Positions 1 to 9,387 of a DNA stretch of 64,000 nucleotides are shown in pieces. The translations under genes and the position numbers were made by a program. How positions within the stretch are numbered: position 1 is the stretch's first letter; each line of letters opens with the position of its first letter. This stretch comes from Rhodospirillaceae bacterium (GTDB lineage: Bacteria > Pseudomonadota > Alphaproteobacteria > Rhodospirillales > UBA2165): positions 1 to 64,000 of the forward strand of contig JABHAA010000019.1 of the NCBI GenBank assembly GCA_018674495.1, in the 5' to 3' direction. The notes beneath the pieces are model-generated. The model worked only from the letters and a program-made list of their open reading frames with translations, did no database searches and had not been told where the DNA came from.

Positions 1-14
1 AAAGGCTTAAAAAC

Positions 15-1109
15 ATGAATTGTAATATGAAATCTATTTATTCTGCCGCCGTAATTGCGCTGGCCGCGTCCGCGTTTAGCCTACTGGGCAGCGGCCATGC
101 GAACGCGCAAAATAGCTGTACCGCAACCGGATACACCTATGATGCATCTTGTGACGGCAACGCCGATCAGGCGGGCAGCACGGTCACCGCGTCATCGACA
201 GTCGTGACCGCCGCCAACGCCACCGCGGGATTGGTGATGAACCGGGTTTCGTCGTTCCGTGCTTCCGGCTCGGCGCCGGGCTCGAATAACGCCGGCAAGG
301 GTACGCTCAATCTCCTTGGCTTTGGTTCGGGCGCCGCCGCTGGCGAGCAATCCAATGATCGCATGGGCCTCTGGATCAACGGCAATTACACCCGCGTCAT
401 CGGCTCGCTGACCGGCGCGGATTTCGATTCCAGCCTTTATTCCGGCATGCTTGGTGTCGATTTCAGGCCGACCAAAAATTCCTTGATCGGCGTTGGTTTC
501 GGTTATGAACAATCCGACACCGATACCGAATTTAACCGCGGCAATGTAGACGCCACCGGTTATACCGTAACCCCGTATGTTTCGATCGGCATTGACGATC
601 ATGTCAGTCTTGATCTGGTCGGCGGCTACTCCAGGCTCGAGTATGACATTGATCGCTTGGATCCTCTGACCAGCTCGAAGATCACCGGTAGCACCGATTC
701 CAACCGGTACTTCGGCTCGCTCAACTTGGTTGTCGATTACGATGTCAGCAATGTCTTGCTGGGCTTCCGCATGGGCACTTCTTACGTCAGCGAAAAACAA
801 GATGCCTATACGGAAAGCGATTCGACCACCGAAAAAGCGCAAAAAGTAACGGTTGGCAGCGGCAATGTCGGGCTCCGCATCGGCTATAACGGCGGTTCAG
901 TGCAGCCTTATCTTGGCGGCACTTACAGCTACGACTACAACGATTCCGGCGGAACCTACGATGGACGGAATACGTTTGGCGTCAACGCCGGGCTAAATAT
1001 CTCCATTACCAGTGGCGTGTTCTTCAATCTCGAAGGTAGCGCCTCCGCAAGCGACGACGTCAAATCGGCGTCCGGTAACGGCACCATGCGGTTCGGTATC
1101 AACTTCTAG
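15..1109 (+). CDS. secreted autotransporter-type outer-membrane beta-barrel protein
   Basis: A 364-residue protein with a Sec signal peptide (charged start, hydrophobic stretch, GHANAQ cleavage region near residue 32). A low-complexity Ser/Thr/Ala segment follows, then from about residue 115 alternating polar/hydrophobic strands rich in Gly, Tyr and Asp. The protein ends in Phe (FGINF), as outer-membrane barrels do for BAM recognition. This matches the autotransporter beta-domain family (about 250-280 residues) with almost no passenger, so it is more likely a small barrel or adhesin than a classical autotransporter. No promoter is visible because the gene starts at the window edge. An intrinsic terminator lies just after its stop codon. 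The family call is by composition and strand pattern; the role is not determined. Confidence 0.7.
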   Translation: MNCNMKSIYSAAVIALAASAFSLLGSGHANAQNSCTATGYTYDASCDGNADQAGSTVTASSTVVTAANATAGLVMNRVSSFRASGSAPGSNNAGKGTLNLLGFGSGAAAGEQSNDRMGLWINGNYTRVIGSLTGADFDSSLYSGMLGVDFRPTKNSLIGVGFGYEQSDTDTEFNRGNVDATGYTVTPYVSIGIDDHVSLDLVGGYSRLEYDIDRLDPLTSSKITGSTDSNRYFGSLNLVVDYDVSNVLLGFRMGTSYVSEKQDAYTESDSTTEKAQKVTVGSGNVGLRIGYNGGSVQPYLGGTYSYDYNDSGGTYDGRNTFGVNAGLNISITSGVFFNLEGSASASDDVKSASGNGTMRFGINF

Positions 1110-1993
1110 TGCGATTAAATTTCGCGCGAAAAGGCCGGGCGCTTCGCCCGGCCTTTTTGATTCTAAGCGGGTTGGTATTGTTATCGGGCTGTTCCATATT
1201 CGATCCCGGCGGCAATCGGGACAATCTATTGAGCCAAGCCGCCGAACAGAACTGGCGGAGCCGAATAGCCAAGGCAGAACCGTTCGATCTCTTTACCCTG
1301 GCGCGTACCGTAAATTCGGGCGACGCCCTGACCGTCTATATCGAAGGCGACGGCCGCGCCTTCCTCACCCGCACGCAGGCTTCACCCGATCCGACGCCCC
1401 AGCGCCCCGTCGGGTTGCGTCTGGCGCTGGCCGATCCGGCGCCAAATGTTTTATATCTGGCGCGGCCCTGCCAATATGCGAAGCTGGCGTCGAAGCCGCC
1501 CTGCAATCCCCGCTACTGGACAACGGCGCGCTTTTCGCCGGAGGTTATAGGCGCCCTCTCAGGCGCCATCGATAGCGCCAAGGCGGCGCTGCAATTTCAA
1601 TCCGTGGAGTTGGTAGGATATTCGGGCGGCGGCGGCGCAGCGGCGCTGGTGGCCGCCAGACGCAACGATGTCGTGCGCTTGATCACCATCGCGGCGAACC
1701 TGGATACCGATCTATGGACCCGATCCCTTGCCGTATCGGCGATGAAATTATCCCGCAACCCTGCCACCATAGCCGCCGCCATCCGCCATATCCCGCAGAT
1801 GCATCTGGCCGGAAGCGACGATGACATAGTCACGCCGGAAATCGGGTTAAGCTTCCTCAAATCGGCAAATTTATCCGCCGCCGCCCACTTCAAGATCATC
1901 GACGGCTACAGCCATACCTGCTGCTGGCATGAAGACTGGCGCCGCCGCATCGAGCGCATCCGCGCCGCTTTAACGGTAGCGCCAGGCTCTTAA
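1109..1993 (+). CDS. lipoprotein with alpha/beta-hydrolase fold
   Basis: A 294-residue protein starting at GTG overlapping the last base of the upstream stop codon. The N-terminus has Arg/Lys residues, a hydrophobic core and the lipobox LSGC (Cys28), so it is probably a membrane-anchored lipoprotein facing the periplasm. The hydrolase part has a nucleophile elbow GYSGGGG (near residue 170), a likely acid in DDDIVTPE and a late His in GYSHTCCW, consistent with a Ser-Asp-His triad. The natural substrate is unknown; esterase or lipase-like activity is inference. The terminator hairpin at 1129-1158 forms part of its signal peptide codons, so expression depends on read-through or an internal start. 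No better in-frame start retains the lipobox plus positive charges. Confidence 0.7.
   Translation: MRLNFARKGRALRPAFLILSGLVLLSGCSIFDPGGNRDNLLSQAAEQNWRSRIAKAEPFDLFTLARTVNSGDALTVYIEGDGRAFLTRTQASPDPTPQRPVGLRLALADPAPNVLYLARPCQYAKLASKPPCNPRYWTTARFSPEVIGALSGAIDSAKAALQFQSVELVGYSGGGGAAALVAARRNDVVRLITIAANLDTDLWTRSLAVSAMKLSRNPATIAAAIRHIPQMHLAGSDDDIVTPEIGLSFLKSANLSAAAHFKIIDGYSHTCCWHEDWRRRIERIRAALTVAPGS
1129..1158 (+). terminator. intrinsic terminator inside the next gene's signal-peptide codons
   Basis: A perfect 9-bp GC stem (GGCCGGGCG, loop CTT, CGCCCGGCC; 1133-1153) is extended by A/T pairs (AAAA before, TTTTT after). It lies 20 bp past the stop of the barrel gene and within codons 7-17 of the following lipoprotein gene. 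Confidence 0.85.
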
Positions 1994-4020
1994 AATCCTT
2001 CGCCGAGCGCGTCTATCAAAGGGAAAAGTTCGCCTTGAAAATCCCGCCAGCGGCCCACCCGGGCGTTGGTGACCGGGCTTCGCACCTGCCATTTAGATGC
2101 GCTTTGAACGGCGCCCCGGGCCGCATGAAATTCAAGGCACGCCGGCTCCCAGTCGAGGCCCAGAAATTCGATCAGCCGCCGCACTTCGGTTTCGGTATCG
2201 GCGACCACAGTTTCATAGTTCCAATCGAATATCTCGATAGACAGAACCGAACGCCAATGTTCCATGAGCCGGTCGTGGGCCTTCATATATTGACCGATAT
2301 GGCCGAGATCACAGCTCCATGGATGGGGCTGCACGAAATTGGTCAGATAACACGACAGACCAACATCCAGGGGATCGCGCCGGCAATGGATAATACGGGC
2401 GCCCGGAAACAACAACTGAATGAAGCCGAGATTGATAAAATTAAAAGGCATCTTGTCGGCAATGATGCCCGCCGGCGCCAGTTCTGAAACCGTGTTTGCA
2501 TGCGCCCGGGCCAGATCGCTTAGATGATCCTGGCTCAACGCCGAAATCCCGTCAAGAAAACTCACGCCTTCGCCGCCGATATCCGCCGCCCGTTGCATCA
2601 ATGCGGGAATGTCGCCGCGCTCGCCAAGGCCCTGCACGCTAGGATGGGCTGCAATGATCCGCTCGGCCAGGGTGGTTCCCGAGCGCGGCATGCCGACGAT
2701 GAATATGGGCCGGGGCTCCACCTCGCCCCAACCAGACCGCGCGTCCAAAAACGAAGCCGAGAAGGTTTCTGCCATGGCATCCAGATGGGCACTATGGCCG
2801 TCGGCATCGAATGTTTGGCCGTCCTCGGCGAGCAGTATCTGTCTGATTTTGTTCCCCTGCCGGCAATAATGAAACCCCAAGGGTTTGTCGTTGTCGCCAA
2901 ACGCAGTGGAAGCCAAAACGAATTGCAGTTTGACCTGGCTGTCCAGGTTCAAGCCCTTGGTCCGGGCAAGGGCCTCAATATTGGCCCGGGCGGGCGCGTC
3001 AAATTGCGGTTGGCTCGACGTGGCGAGTGCGTAATAGGCTTCGATGTTGGTGGGATCGAGGGCAATCGTGCGGCGGAAACATTGCAATGCGGCGTCCAGA
3101 TTGCCCTGATCGGCCAGACAGAACCCGAGGTTCAAATGCGCTTCGCCGCTTTCGGGGGCGGACTTAAGGACACCGCGGAAATGTGCTTCGGCCTCCCCAT
3201 ATTTGCCTTGCGCCGATTTCACCGAGCCCAAATTTATGCGCGCCAAGCCGTGGCCGGGATCAAGGCAAAGCACCTTTTCGAACAAGGCTTCGGCCTCGGC
3301 GCGCTCGCCCCTGGCCGACTTCACCGTGGCTAGGCTATGCAAGGCGGCGACCAGATCCGGTTCGACCTCTAGCGCCTGGCGGCACGCCTGTTCGGCCTCA
3401 TCAAGCCGGCCAGCGCTCAAACACACGGTCGCCAGATTGGTGAGCGCCAAGGTGAAATTGGGATTGATCTTTATGGCGCTCTGAAAACATTCAGCGGCCT
3501 CGGCGGCGCTGCCTGCCTGCATATATAGAAGGCCGAGGTTATTGTAAGCCGCGCCGCCTGCCCCGCCGGCTTCGATAGCGGCCCGGTAGGCCGCCGCCGC
3601 CTCGGTCCGGCCCAGCCCCGCCAGGGCGCGGCCCAGATTGTTATTGGCCTCGCCATTACCGGGCTGCAATTTGAGCGCTGCGCGGCAAGCCTTCTCCGCT
3701 TCCTGCCAGCGACCAAGGGCGTTTAAGACAATGGCCTGATTGACCCGGTAGGAGACTTCCCTGGGCGCACGCCTGATGGCGCGGCGGATCAGCTTGACGG
3801 CGTCCAGATTGCGCCCCCCTTGATGGGCAGCCAATCCAGTCAAATGCAGGATGTCGGCCCGGTCGGGCGCCCGTTTCAAGGCACGCCGGTACGCTTTTTC
3901 GGCCGCATCGAAGGCCCCCGATTGATGCAGGGACATGGCACCCGCCAGCAAGCTATCCACCGAATTCGCGGGCGGCGGCGGTGCGGCCGAATTGCTCAAT
4001 ATATTAATTTGCGGCTGCAT
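1990..4020 (-). CDS. TPR-repeat sulfotransferase
   Basis: A 676-residue protein. The N-terminal half (about 25-380) is a run of TPR repeats (recurrent A..Y..A....P and NLG motifs). The C-terminal part has the PAPS-binding loop FIVGMPRSGTT near residue 437 and a later HCRRDPLDVGLSCY segment typical of the 3'-phosphate-binding region of sulfotransferases. The expected reaction is transfer of sulfate from PAPS to a protein or glycan. The start was set at ATG 4020, where TAAGGAAC gives a ribosome binding site fused to the stop of the upstream gene; a longer reading to 4200 would overlap that gene and is not protein-like. It forms an operon with the TPR glycosyltransferase-like gene (5-bp gap). 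The acceptor is unknown. Confidence 0.85.
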   Translation of the reverse strand: MQPQINILSNSAAPPPPANSVDSLLAGAMSLHQSGAFDAAEKAYRRALKRAPDRADILHLTGLAAHQGGRNLDAVKLIRRAIRRAPREVSYRVNQAIVLNALGRWQEAEKACRAALKLQPGNGEANNNLGRALAGLGRTEAAAAYRAAIEAGGAGGAAYNNLGLLYMQAGSAAEAAECFQSAIKINPNFTLALTNLATVCLSAGRLDEAEQACRQALEVEPDLVAALHSLATVKSARGERAEAEALFEKVLCLDPGHGLARINLGSVKSAQGKYGEAEAHFRGVLKSAPESGEAHLNLGFCLADQGNLDAALQCFRRTIALDPTNIEAYYALATSSQPQFDAPARANIEALARTKGLNLDSQVKLQFVLASTAFGDNDKPLGFHYCRQGNKIRQILLAEDGQTFDADGHSAHLDAMAETFSASFLDARSGWGEVEPRPIFIVGMPRSGTTLAERIIAAHPSVQGLGERGDIPALMQRAADIGGEGVSFLDGISALSQDHLSDLARAHANTVSELAPAGIIADKMPFNFINLGFIQLLFPGARIIHCRRDPLDVGLSCYLTNFVQPHPWSCDLGHIGQYMKAHDRLMEHWRSVLSIEIFDWNYETVVADTETEVRRLIEFLGLDWEPACLEFHAARGAVQSASKWQVRSPVTNARVGRWRDFQGELFPLIDALGEGF

Positions 4021-4025
4021 GTTCC

Positions 4026-5630
4026 TTATACCCGTCTGCGGTTGGTTACGCGGCGGAAATCCTGCGCCACCCGCTCGATCACGCTGTCCCATTCTCCGGC
4101 AGTCTCCTGGCGGTAACATCTCACCGAGGCAAAGAACGGCGCCTGATCGCCGGCCAATCCCCAATACCAGAACGGCGATTTGCGCAGCATGATCCAGCAA
4201 GGCACGCCAATGGCGCCGGCGATCATCGGAGTGATATTGGATGTGGTAATGATCTGATCGAGGGCACCGATTAACGCCGCCAAGCCATCCAGGTCGGCGA
4301 AGCGGTCCAAATCCAGGTCCGTATAAATACGCGCGCCGGTCAAACGCTCCGCTTTGATTATATCCTCATCGGTATTGCCATATTGCAAATTGACGAACGT
4401 CGCCGGCCCTTGCAGCAGAATTTTGCGCCAGCGATGCAGATCGATGGATTTGGGCGCGCCGTTCCCATCGGCACCGCTGCGCCACGATATGCCAACGTAA
4501 GGGGGCGGGCCAAAGGCCTGTAGGCGGGCGCGAAATTCATCGCGGCGGGGCCCATCGGGCTGCAAATAACCCGCCGCCGGCAAAATGGTTTCCGCAGCCC
4601 CCGGCAATTCACGCGCGAGATCAACGATCGAATGGCGGGCAACCGTTTTGGGGCTGGTAACCTCTGGCCCGGGCGATGCGGCGGCAGCGATCACTTCGGT
4701 ACCTGAGAATGAGCGGGCAAACAGGGGCACCAGCCGGGGCTCGGCCTCCAAGGTCAGCGCCGGCGCGCTGGCCGCGATCAGCGGCAACAACGCGGCGTAC
4801 AATATTTGATCGCCGAGACCTTGCTCGGCATACACCAACAGGCGCCCTTCATCCAGTTGTTTGCCGTCCCATTCCGGCAATTGGATAGCCCGTGCCCGGT
4901 AGCTTCGGTGGCCACGGCGAAGATGCCAGCCCTTGAGACCTTGCGCGTAGCGGCCAAGGGCCATCAGCGCCACCGTCCGGTTCCAGCCGGCTTCGGAATG
5001 GTTGGGGTCAATTTCCAGAGCCCGGTCATATTCACCGATGGCGGCTTCGGGCTCGCCGGTACCCTCAAGGGCCAAGGCCAGATGATTGCGATAGATGGCT
5101 GATGCGGGCGCCAAGCGAACGGCGCGCGCCAGCCATTCGGCGGCGGCTTCGGCGCGCCCGGCGTGCAGGTGGCAAATGCCGATCTCGTTCAGAATATCCG
5201 GGCTGGCGTTATCCCGTACCAAGGCCGGCAACAAAAATTCCAGCGCGCCATCGGTATCACCGCCGAGGCGCTTCAAGGTGCTCAAATTTAAAATCGCGCC
5301 GATATTACGCGGCGTTATGGAAAGCGCCGCCTCAAAAGCATGGATAGCCGCGCCGCCTTTGCCCATCTGCATGAGTACCTGGCCTAAGGCATGTTGTGCC
5401 TCTCCATCCAGGGGGTTTTCGGCAATCGCTTTTTCGATTAGACGGCGCGCCGCGTCCGGCTGACCGGACCGGTAGGCGATGACGCCGAGCATGCGAAGCG
5501 CAGCCCCATCATCGGGGCGCTCGGCAAGGATACGACGGCAGCCGCTTTCGGCCTCGGACAGACGCCCGGCGCCAAGATGATTGGCGGCTCGCTCTGCCAG
5601 CCCGTTATCGGGTCTCGATAGCTGGTTCAC
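4026..5630 (-). CDS. TPR-repeat protein with GT9-like glycosyltransferase domain
   Basis: A 534-residue protein from GTG 5630. Residues about 10-235 form TPR repeats. From about 245 a catalytic-type domain begins: LPEWDGK, then YAEQGLGDQILYA near 270, PYVGISWRSG near 380, VNLQYG near 420 and a late segment ITTSNITPMIAGAIG followed by a PCWIML strand. This order is familiar from widespread TPR proteins whose C-terminus resembles ADP-heptose-type (GT9) glycosyltransferases. The sugar donor and acceptor are unknown. It is first in a two-gene minus-strand operon with the TPR sulfotransferase, suggesting that the two modify the same product, perhaps a surface polymer or secreted protein. No signal peptide; cytoplasmic. 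Confidence 0.75.
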   Translation of the reverse strand: MNQLSRPDNGLAERAANHLGAGRLSEAESGCRRILAERPDDGAALRMLGVIAYRSGQPDAARRLIEKAIAENPLDGEAQHALGQVLMQMGKGGAAIHAFEAALSITPRNIGAILNLSTLKRLGGDTDGALEFLLPALVRDNASPDILNEIGICHLHAGRAEAAAEWLARAVRLAPASAIYRNHLALALEGTGEPEAAIGEYDRALEIDPNHSEAGWNRTVALMALGRYAQGLKGWHLRRGHRSYRARAIQLPEWDGKQLDEGRLLVYAEQGLGDQILYAALLPLIAASAPALTLEAEPRLVPLFARSFSGTEVIAAAASPGPEVTSPKTVARHSIVDLARELPGAAETILPAAGYLQPDGPRRDEFRARLQAFGPPPYVGISWRSGADGNGAPKSIDLHRWRKILLQGPATFVNLQYGNTDEDIIKAERLTGARIYTDLDLDRFADLDGLAALIGALDQIITTSNITPMIAGAIGVPCWIMLRKSPFWYWGLAGDQAPFFASVRCYRQETAGEWDSVIERVAQDFRRVTNRRRV

Positions 5631-5731
5631 GCTTTAACTCACCACTTCGAAAATCGGGGCCTAAGAGAATTGTCACGGTCCCGATTCTCACTTAAACATT
5701 TGATTGAAGATTGCATGCAGCGAGGTAACAA

Positions 5732-6427
5732 ATGGTAAATGAAACAACATCGGATTTGCGGCGCGCCGCCGGCGAAGAGGCGGGCAGGATTTTGATTGAA
5801 ATCGGCGCCGTCAACTTTCGCCCGTCGGAGCCCTATGTCCTGACCGCCGGCTGGGCCAGCCCGGTCTATATCGATTGCCGGAAATTGATCGCCTACCTTG
5901 CGCAGCGCCGCCGGGTAATCGAGCTTGGCGTCGAATTGATCGAACGTGATATCGGCGCCGCCGCCATCGATCTCGTAGCTGGCGGTGAAACAGCCGGCAT
6001 CCCTTACGCGGCCTGGATTTCCGAATCCATGGACCGGCCCATGCTCTATGTGCGCAAGCAGCCCAAGGGGTTCGGCCGCAACGCCCAGATCGAAGGCGAT
6101 CTGGAAGACGGCAAGCGGGTTCTTTTGGTGGAAGATCTGGCCACCGACGGCGGCAGCAAGATCAACTTTATCGACGCGTTGCGCCTCGGCGGCGGCGTGG
6201 TTACCGATATCTTCGTGGTGTTCTATTACCGGGCCTTTCCCGGCGCCGAGGAAACCATGAAAAAGGCCGGAACCAACATGCATTACCTTGCCGATTGGCA
6301 CGACGTTCTCGCCGCCGCCGAGGCCGGAAAATATTTTTCCGAGGATGAGATTTCCGGGGTGCGGAATTTCCTTGCTGATCCGGTCGCCTGGTCGGCAGCC
6401 AATGGTGGCAAGGCGGCGATGGACTGA
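5732..6427 (+). CDS. pyrE: orotate phosphoribosyltransferase
   Basis: Converts orotate and PRPP to orotidine 5'-monophosphate in de novo pyrimidine synthesis. The 231-residue sequence has the PRPP loop VLLVEDLATDGGS (near residue 130), the substrate-side segment YVLTAGWASPVYIDCRKL, and KQPKGFGRNAQIEG, the flexible-loop region. Length is at the long end for the family. The ATG at 5732 is preceded by GAGGT with good spacing. The gene is divergent from the TPR pair across 101 bp. The peptide-binding protein gene follows 42 bp after its stop, on the same strand. Confidence 0.95.
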   Translation: MVNETTSDLRRAAGEEAGRILIEIGAVNFRPSEPYVLTAGWASPVYIDCRKLIAYLAQRRRVIELGVELIERDIGAAAIDLVAGGETAGIPYAAWISESMDRPMLYVRKQPKGFGRNAQIEGDLEDGKRVLLVEDLATDGGSKINFIDALRLGGGVVTDIFVVFYYRAFPGAEETMKKAGTNMHYLADWHDVLAAAEAGKYFSEDEISGVRNFLADPVAWSAANGGKAAMD

Positions 6428-6469
6428 GGGCGGGCCGCGGGCTACATTTCAAAGCCTGGAGGTTTGGCG

Positions 6470-8125
6470 TTGAAACTATTAAAATTTCTTGTTCTGGCGA
6501 TTGCGATAGCCCTGCCCGCGCTTGGCGCCGCAGCGAAAGATACGCTGAGCATCGGCATCACCCAGTTCCCCTCCACCTTTCATCCCAACATCGATTCTAT
6601 GCTCGCCAAGAGCTATATTCTGGGCATGACCCGAAGGCCATTGACCATGCACAGCGCCGCATGGAATTTGGGATGCATGCTATGCGAGACCTTGCCAACC
6701 CTGGAGAACGGGCAGGCCAAACTGGAAACCACGCCGGACGGGAAACGCGGTATCGGAGTTACCTACCGGCTGCGCCAAGACGCCAAATGGGGGGACGGCA
6801 TGCCGCTCTCCAGCCGCGACGTTGTCTTTACCTGGCGCGCCGGCCGGCATGCCTTGAGCGGGTTCTCCGGCCTTGAATTTTACCGCCGCGTCTACAAAAT
6901 CGATGCCATAGACGAGAAGACCTTCACCCTTCACTACGACAAGGTGTTTTTCGACTACAATTCGATCAGCGGTTTCGACATACTGCCCGCCCACCTGGAA
7001 GAGAAAGTCTTCGACGCCAATCCAGCCGAATACAAGAACCGCACCCTCTATGTCACCGACGTCACCAACAAGGGGCTCTATTTCGGGCCCTACCTGATAA
7101 CAGAGGTGAGCCCCGGTGCCCATGTGGTCTTGCGCCCGAACCCATCGTGGTGGGGCAAAAAGCCGTACTTCAAACAAATTGTCGTCCGCGTCATCGGCAA
7201 CACGGCGGCCTTGGAATCGAACCTGTTGTCCGGCTCTATCGACATGATATCGGGCGATCTCGGCATCACCATCGATCAGGCGCTGGCCTTCGATAAGCGC
7301 CATGGCAGCAAATTCAACATCACCTATAAGCCGGGGCTGATTTACGAGCATATCGATCTTAATCTCGACAACCCGGTTCTCAAAGACCGGCGTGTGCGCC
7401 AGGCCTTGATCCACGCCATCGACCGCGAAGCAATTTCGAAGCAATTGTTCGAGGGCCGCCAGCCCGTTGCCCACACCAATATCAACCCGTTGGATTGGAT
7501 CTATACCACCGATATTCCAATCTATGGGTTCGATCCCAAAAAAGCCGCACGGCTTTTGGATGCGGCCGGCTGGTCGGTAAAGCGGCGCGGCTTTCGCCAC
7601 AACAAGGCCGGCGACAAACTGTCCTTCGAAATCATGACCACGGCGGGCAACCGCACACGGGAATTGGTCGAACAGGTTTTGCAAAGCCAGTGGAAGCAGG
7701 CCGGCATCGATGTGCGCATCCGCAACCAGCCTGCTCGTGTGTTTTTCGGGCAAACCGTCACCCACCGTAAGTTTTCGTCCTTCGCCATGTTCGCCTGGAT
7801 CAGCGCGCCGGAAAGTGTGCCGCGTTCGACATTGCATTCCAAACACATACCGGCCAAATCCAATAATTGGGGCGGGCAAAATTATACCGGCTTTAAAAAC
7901 GCCGAGATGGATAGCCTGATCGAACGTATCGAGGTGGAACTGGACCGGGATAAACGCCAGCAATTATGGCACCGTTTCCAGCGCATCTATGCGGGCGAAT
8001 TGCCGGTTATTCCGCTCTATTTCCGCGCCAATGCCTACATCCTTCCGAAATGGCTGAGCGGCGTTACGCCGACTGGCCATCTCGGCACCACAACGCTGTG
8101 GGTGGAGGATTGGAAGTCCCGTTAG
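6470..8125 (+). CDS. ABC transporter substrate-binding protein, SBP_bac_5 (DppA/OppA) family
   Basis: Periplasmic binding protein for a dipeptide/oligopeptide-type ABC importer. 551 residues with a signal peptide (KLLKFLVLAIAIALPALGAAA) then the family's typical fold: early DTLSIGITQFPSTFHPN, a TYRLRQDAKWGDG segment, DRRVRQALIHAIDRE in the middle and a C-terminal IPLYFRANAYI stretch. The start is taken as TTG 6470 because GGAGG at 6458-6462 sits 7 nt before it; the TTG at 6464 would leave one nucleotide. Its probable partner ATPases and permeases lie 5-11 kb downstream on the same strand, separated by unrelated genes. The ligand could be peptides, opines, or other solutes handled by this family. 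Confidence 0.85.
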   Translation: MKLLKFLVLAIAIALPALGAAAKDTLSIGITQFPSTFHPNIDSMLAKSYILGMTRRPLTMHSAAWNLGCMLCETLPTLENGQAKLETTPDGKRGIGVTYRLRQDAKWGDGMPLSSRDVVFTWRAGRHALSGFSGLEFYRRVYKIDAIDEKTFTLHYDKVFFDYNSISGFDILPAHLEEKVFDANPAEYKNRTLYVTDVTNKGLYFGPYLITEVSPGAHVVLRPNPSWWGKKPYFKQIVVRVIGNTAALESNLLSGSIDMISGDLGITIDQALAFDKRHGSKFNITYKPGLIYEHIDLNLDNPVLKDRRVRQALIHAIDREAISKQLFEGRQPVAHTNINPLDWIYTTDIPIYGFDPKKAARLLDAAGWSVKRRGFRHNKAGDKLSFEIMTTAGNRTRELVEQVLQSQWKQAGIDVRIRNQPARVFFGQTVTHRKFSSFAMFAWISAPESVPRSTLHSKHIPAKSNNWGGQNYTGFKNAEMDSLIERIEVELDRDKRQQLWHRFQRIYAGELPVIPLYFRANAYILPKWLSGVTPTGHLGTTTLWVEDWKSR

Positions 8126-8129
8126 ATAT

Positions 8130-9272
8130 TTAGGCGGGCCTGGTCAGCAGGCGAAAATACAGCACCGAGAATAATCCGAACCCGCCCGCCCAGGCAATGG
8201 CAGCAACGATGATCAGCAACTGGGTTTGATCGGCCCAGAACGGTGCCACTAGGCGCGCCAGCCCGGCCGCAAGGACCAGAAAATAAATGATCAATTCCCC
8301 TGGCCCGGCCCGCAGCGGGCGCCCTGAATGGCCAAGCGACGCGCGCGTCATGACGGCAATGATCATGGTGCCAAAGGCGCCCGTAGTCAGCGCGTGCATG
8401 GCGGTTGTTTCGGATATCCCCCAGTCCAGCCAGGCAGCGCCCAGCGCGGCCACGCCGGCCACCAGCCAGAGATAACCCAGATGTAGGGTCCAGACCAATG
8501 GCTCGGCGAGGCTCAGCCAGCCCTGCCAGCGCATCAATCTGACAAAATGGACCGCTGCCGTAATCAGCGCGAGCCAGCCCGGCAGAGCGCTATCCGGCGC
8601 CGCCAGGGCGGCGGCAAAGCTTAGAACCAGAAGCCCGACGGCGGCGGCATCGAAGCGGCCGAAATTTGGGATCGAAACCTTGGCACCGCTTTGCACCAGC
8701 CAGTTGCGGGTAAAGGCCGGCACGATGCGCCCGCCGATAAACGCAACCAGAATCGCCAGAGTAAATATCGCCAGCCGCCTTCCGTCTATGGGCGGCTCGG
8801 CGCCGCCGAGGGCAGTCCAATGGGCCAGCCAATTGGAAGCGGCGAACAGGGTGATCAGCGCGGCAACCGGCAGGTTGCGCCAGTTTTTTGAGCGCCAAAC
8901 CTCCGCCGCCACATAGACCGCCATCAGGCTTAAGAAACCAAGATCAAGCACCGCCGCCAAGCTGGCGCCGATCATCGGGGCCGTCAACATGGCGGCCCGG
9001 CCGGCCAGCCACAGGGCTGCGAAAGCGGCCAGGCTCCAACCCTGAATGCGTTTTCGGCCGGTCCAATTGGGCAAGGCGGTCAACAGGAAGCCGCTCATGG
9101 CGGCGGCGGCAAAACCAAACAACATTTCATGGCTATGCCAGAATAAAAGATCGCCTCCGGGCCCAAGCGGCTCCAACCCAAGGAGCGCGGCGCTCCAGAC
9201 CAAGATCGCCACCGACGCCCAAATCCCGGCGAACAGAAAGAACAAACGAAATCCGTGATCGAAAATTACCAT
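8130..9272 (-). CDS. nnrS: NnrS family integral membrane protein
   Basis: A 380-residue polytopic membrane protein with about 12 hydrophobic segments. It opens with HGFRLFFLFAGIWA and carries FWHSHEMLFGFAAAAMSGFLL, the His-containing signature of NnrS. Family members bind heme and copper and protect cells from nitric oxide stress, often under NO-responsive control. No denitrification gene is seen here. It converges with the peptide-binding protein gene (stops 4 bp apart). No operator could be recognised upstream. Confidence 0.9.
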   Translation of the reverse strand: MVIFDHGFRLFFLFAGIWASVAILVWSAALLGLEPLGPGGDLLFWHSHEMLFGFAAAAMSGFLLTALPNWTGRKRIQGWSLAAFAALWLAGRAAMLTAPMIGASLAAVLDLGFLSLMAVYVAAEVWRSKNWRNLPVAALITLFAASNWLAHWTALGGAEPPIDGRRLAIFTLAILVAFIGGRIVPAFTRNWLVQSGAKVSIPNFGRFDAAAVGLLVLSFAAALAAPDSALPGWLALITAAVHFVRLMRWQGWLSLAEPLVWTLHLGYLWLVAGVAALGAAWLDWGISETTAMHALTTGAFGTMIIAVMTRASLGHSGRPLRAGPGELIIYFLVLAAGLARLVAPFWADQTQLLIIVAAIAWAGGFGLFSVLYFRLLTRPA

Positions 9273-9387
9273 CGGCGCTTATCCGGCCAGTAGAATTTGG
9301 GTCATGTGTTCGGGGGCCGCCGGGCCTTGCCCACCCCGCGCATGGTAGATGCGAAGATCGCCGTTTTCGGCGAATGGCAAGTCTACG

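Noticed and set aside
192..842. 216-residue minus-strand open frame
   Set aside because: Lies inside the barrel gene, with no ribosome binding site or family features.
2524..3333. 269-residue plus-strand open frame opposite the sulfotransferase
   Set aside because: Mirror of the TPR/sulfotransferase reading frame; no motif of its own.
6680..7963. 427-residue open frame on the minus strand
   Set aside because: Entirely antisense to the peptide-binding protein gene, which has clear family motifs. The amino-acid composition does not look like any real protein and the frame is a GC-codon mirror.
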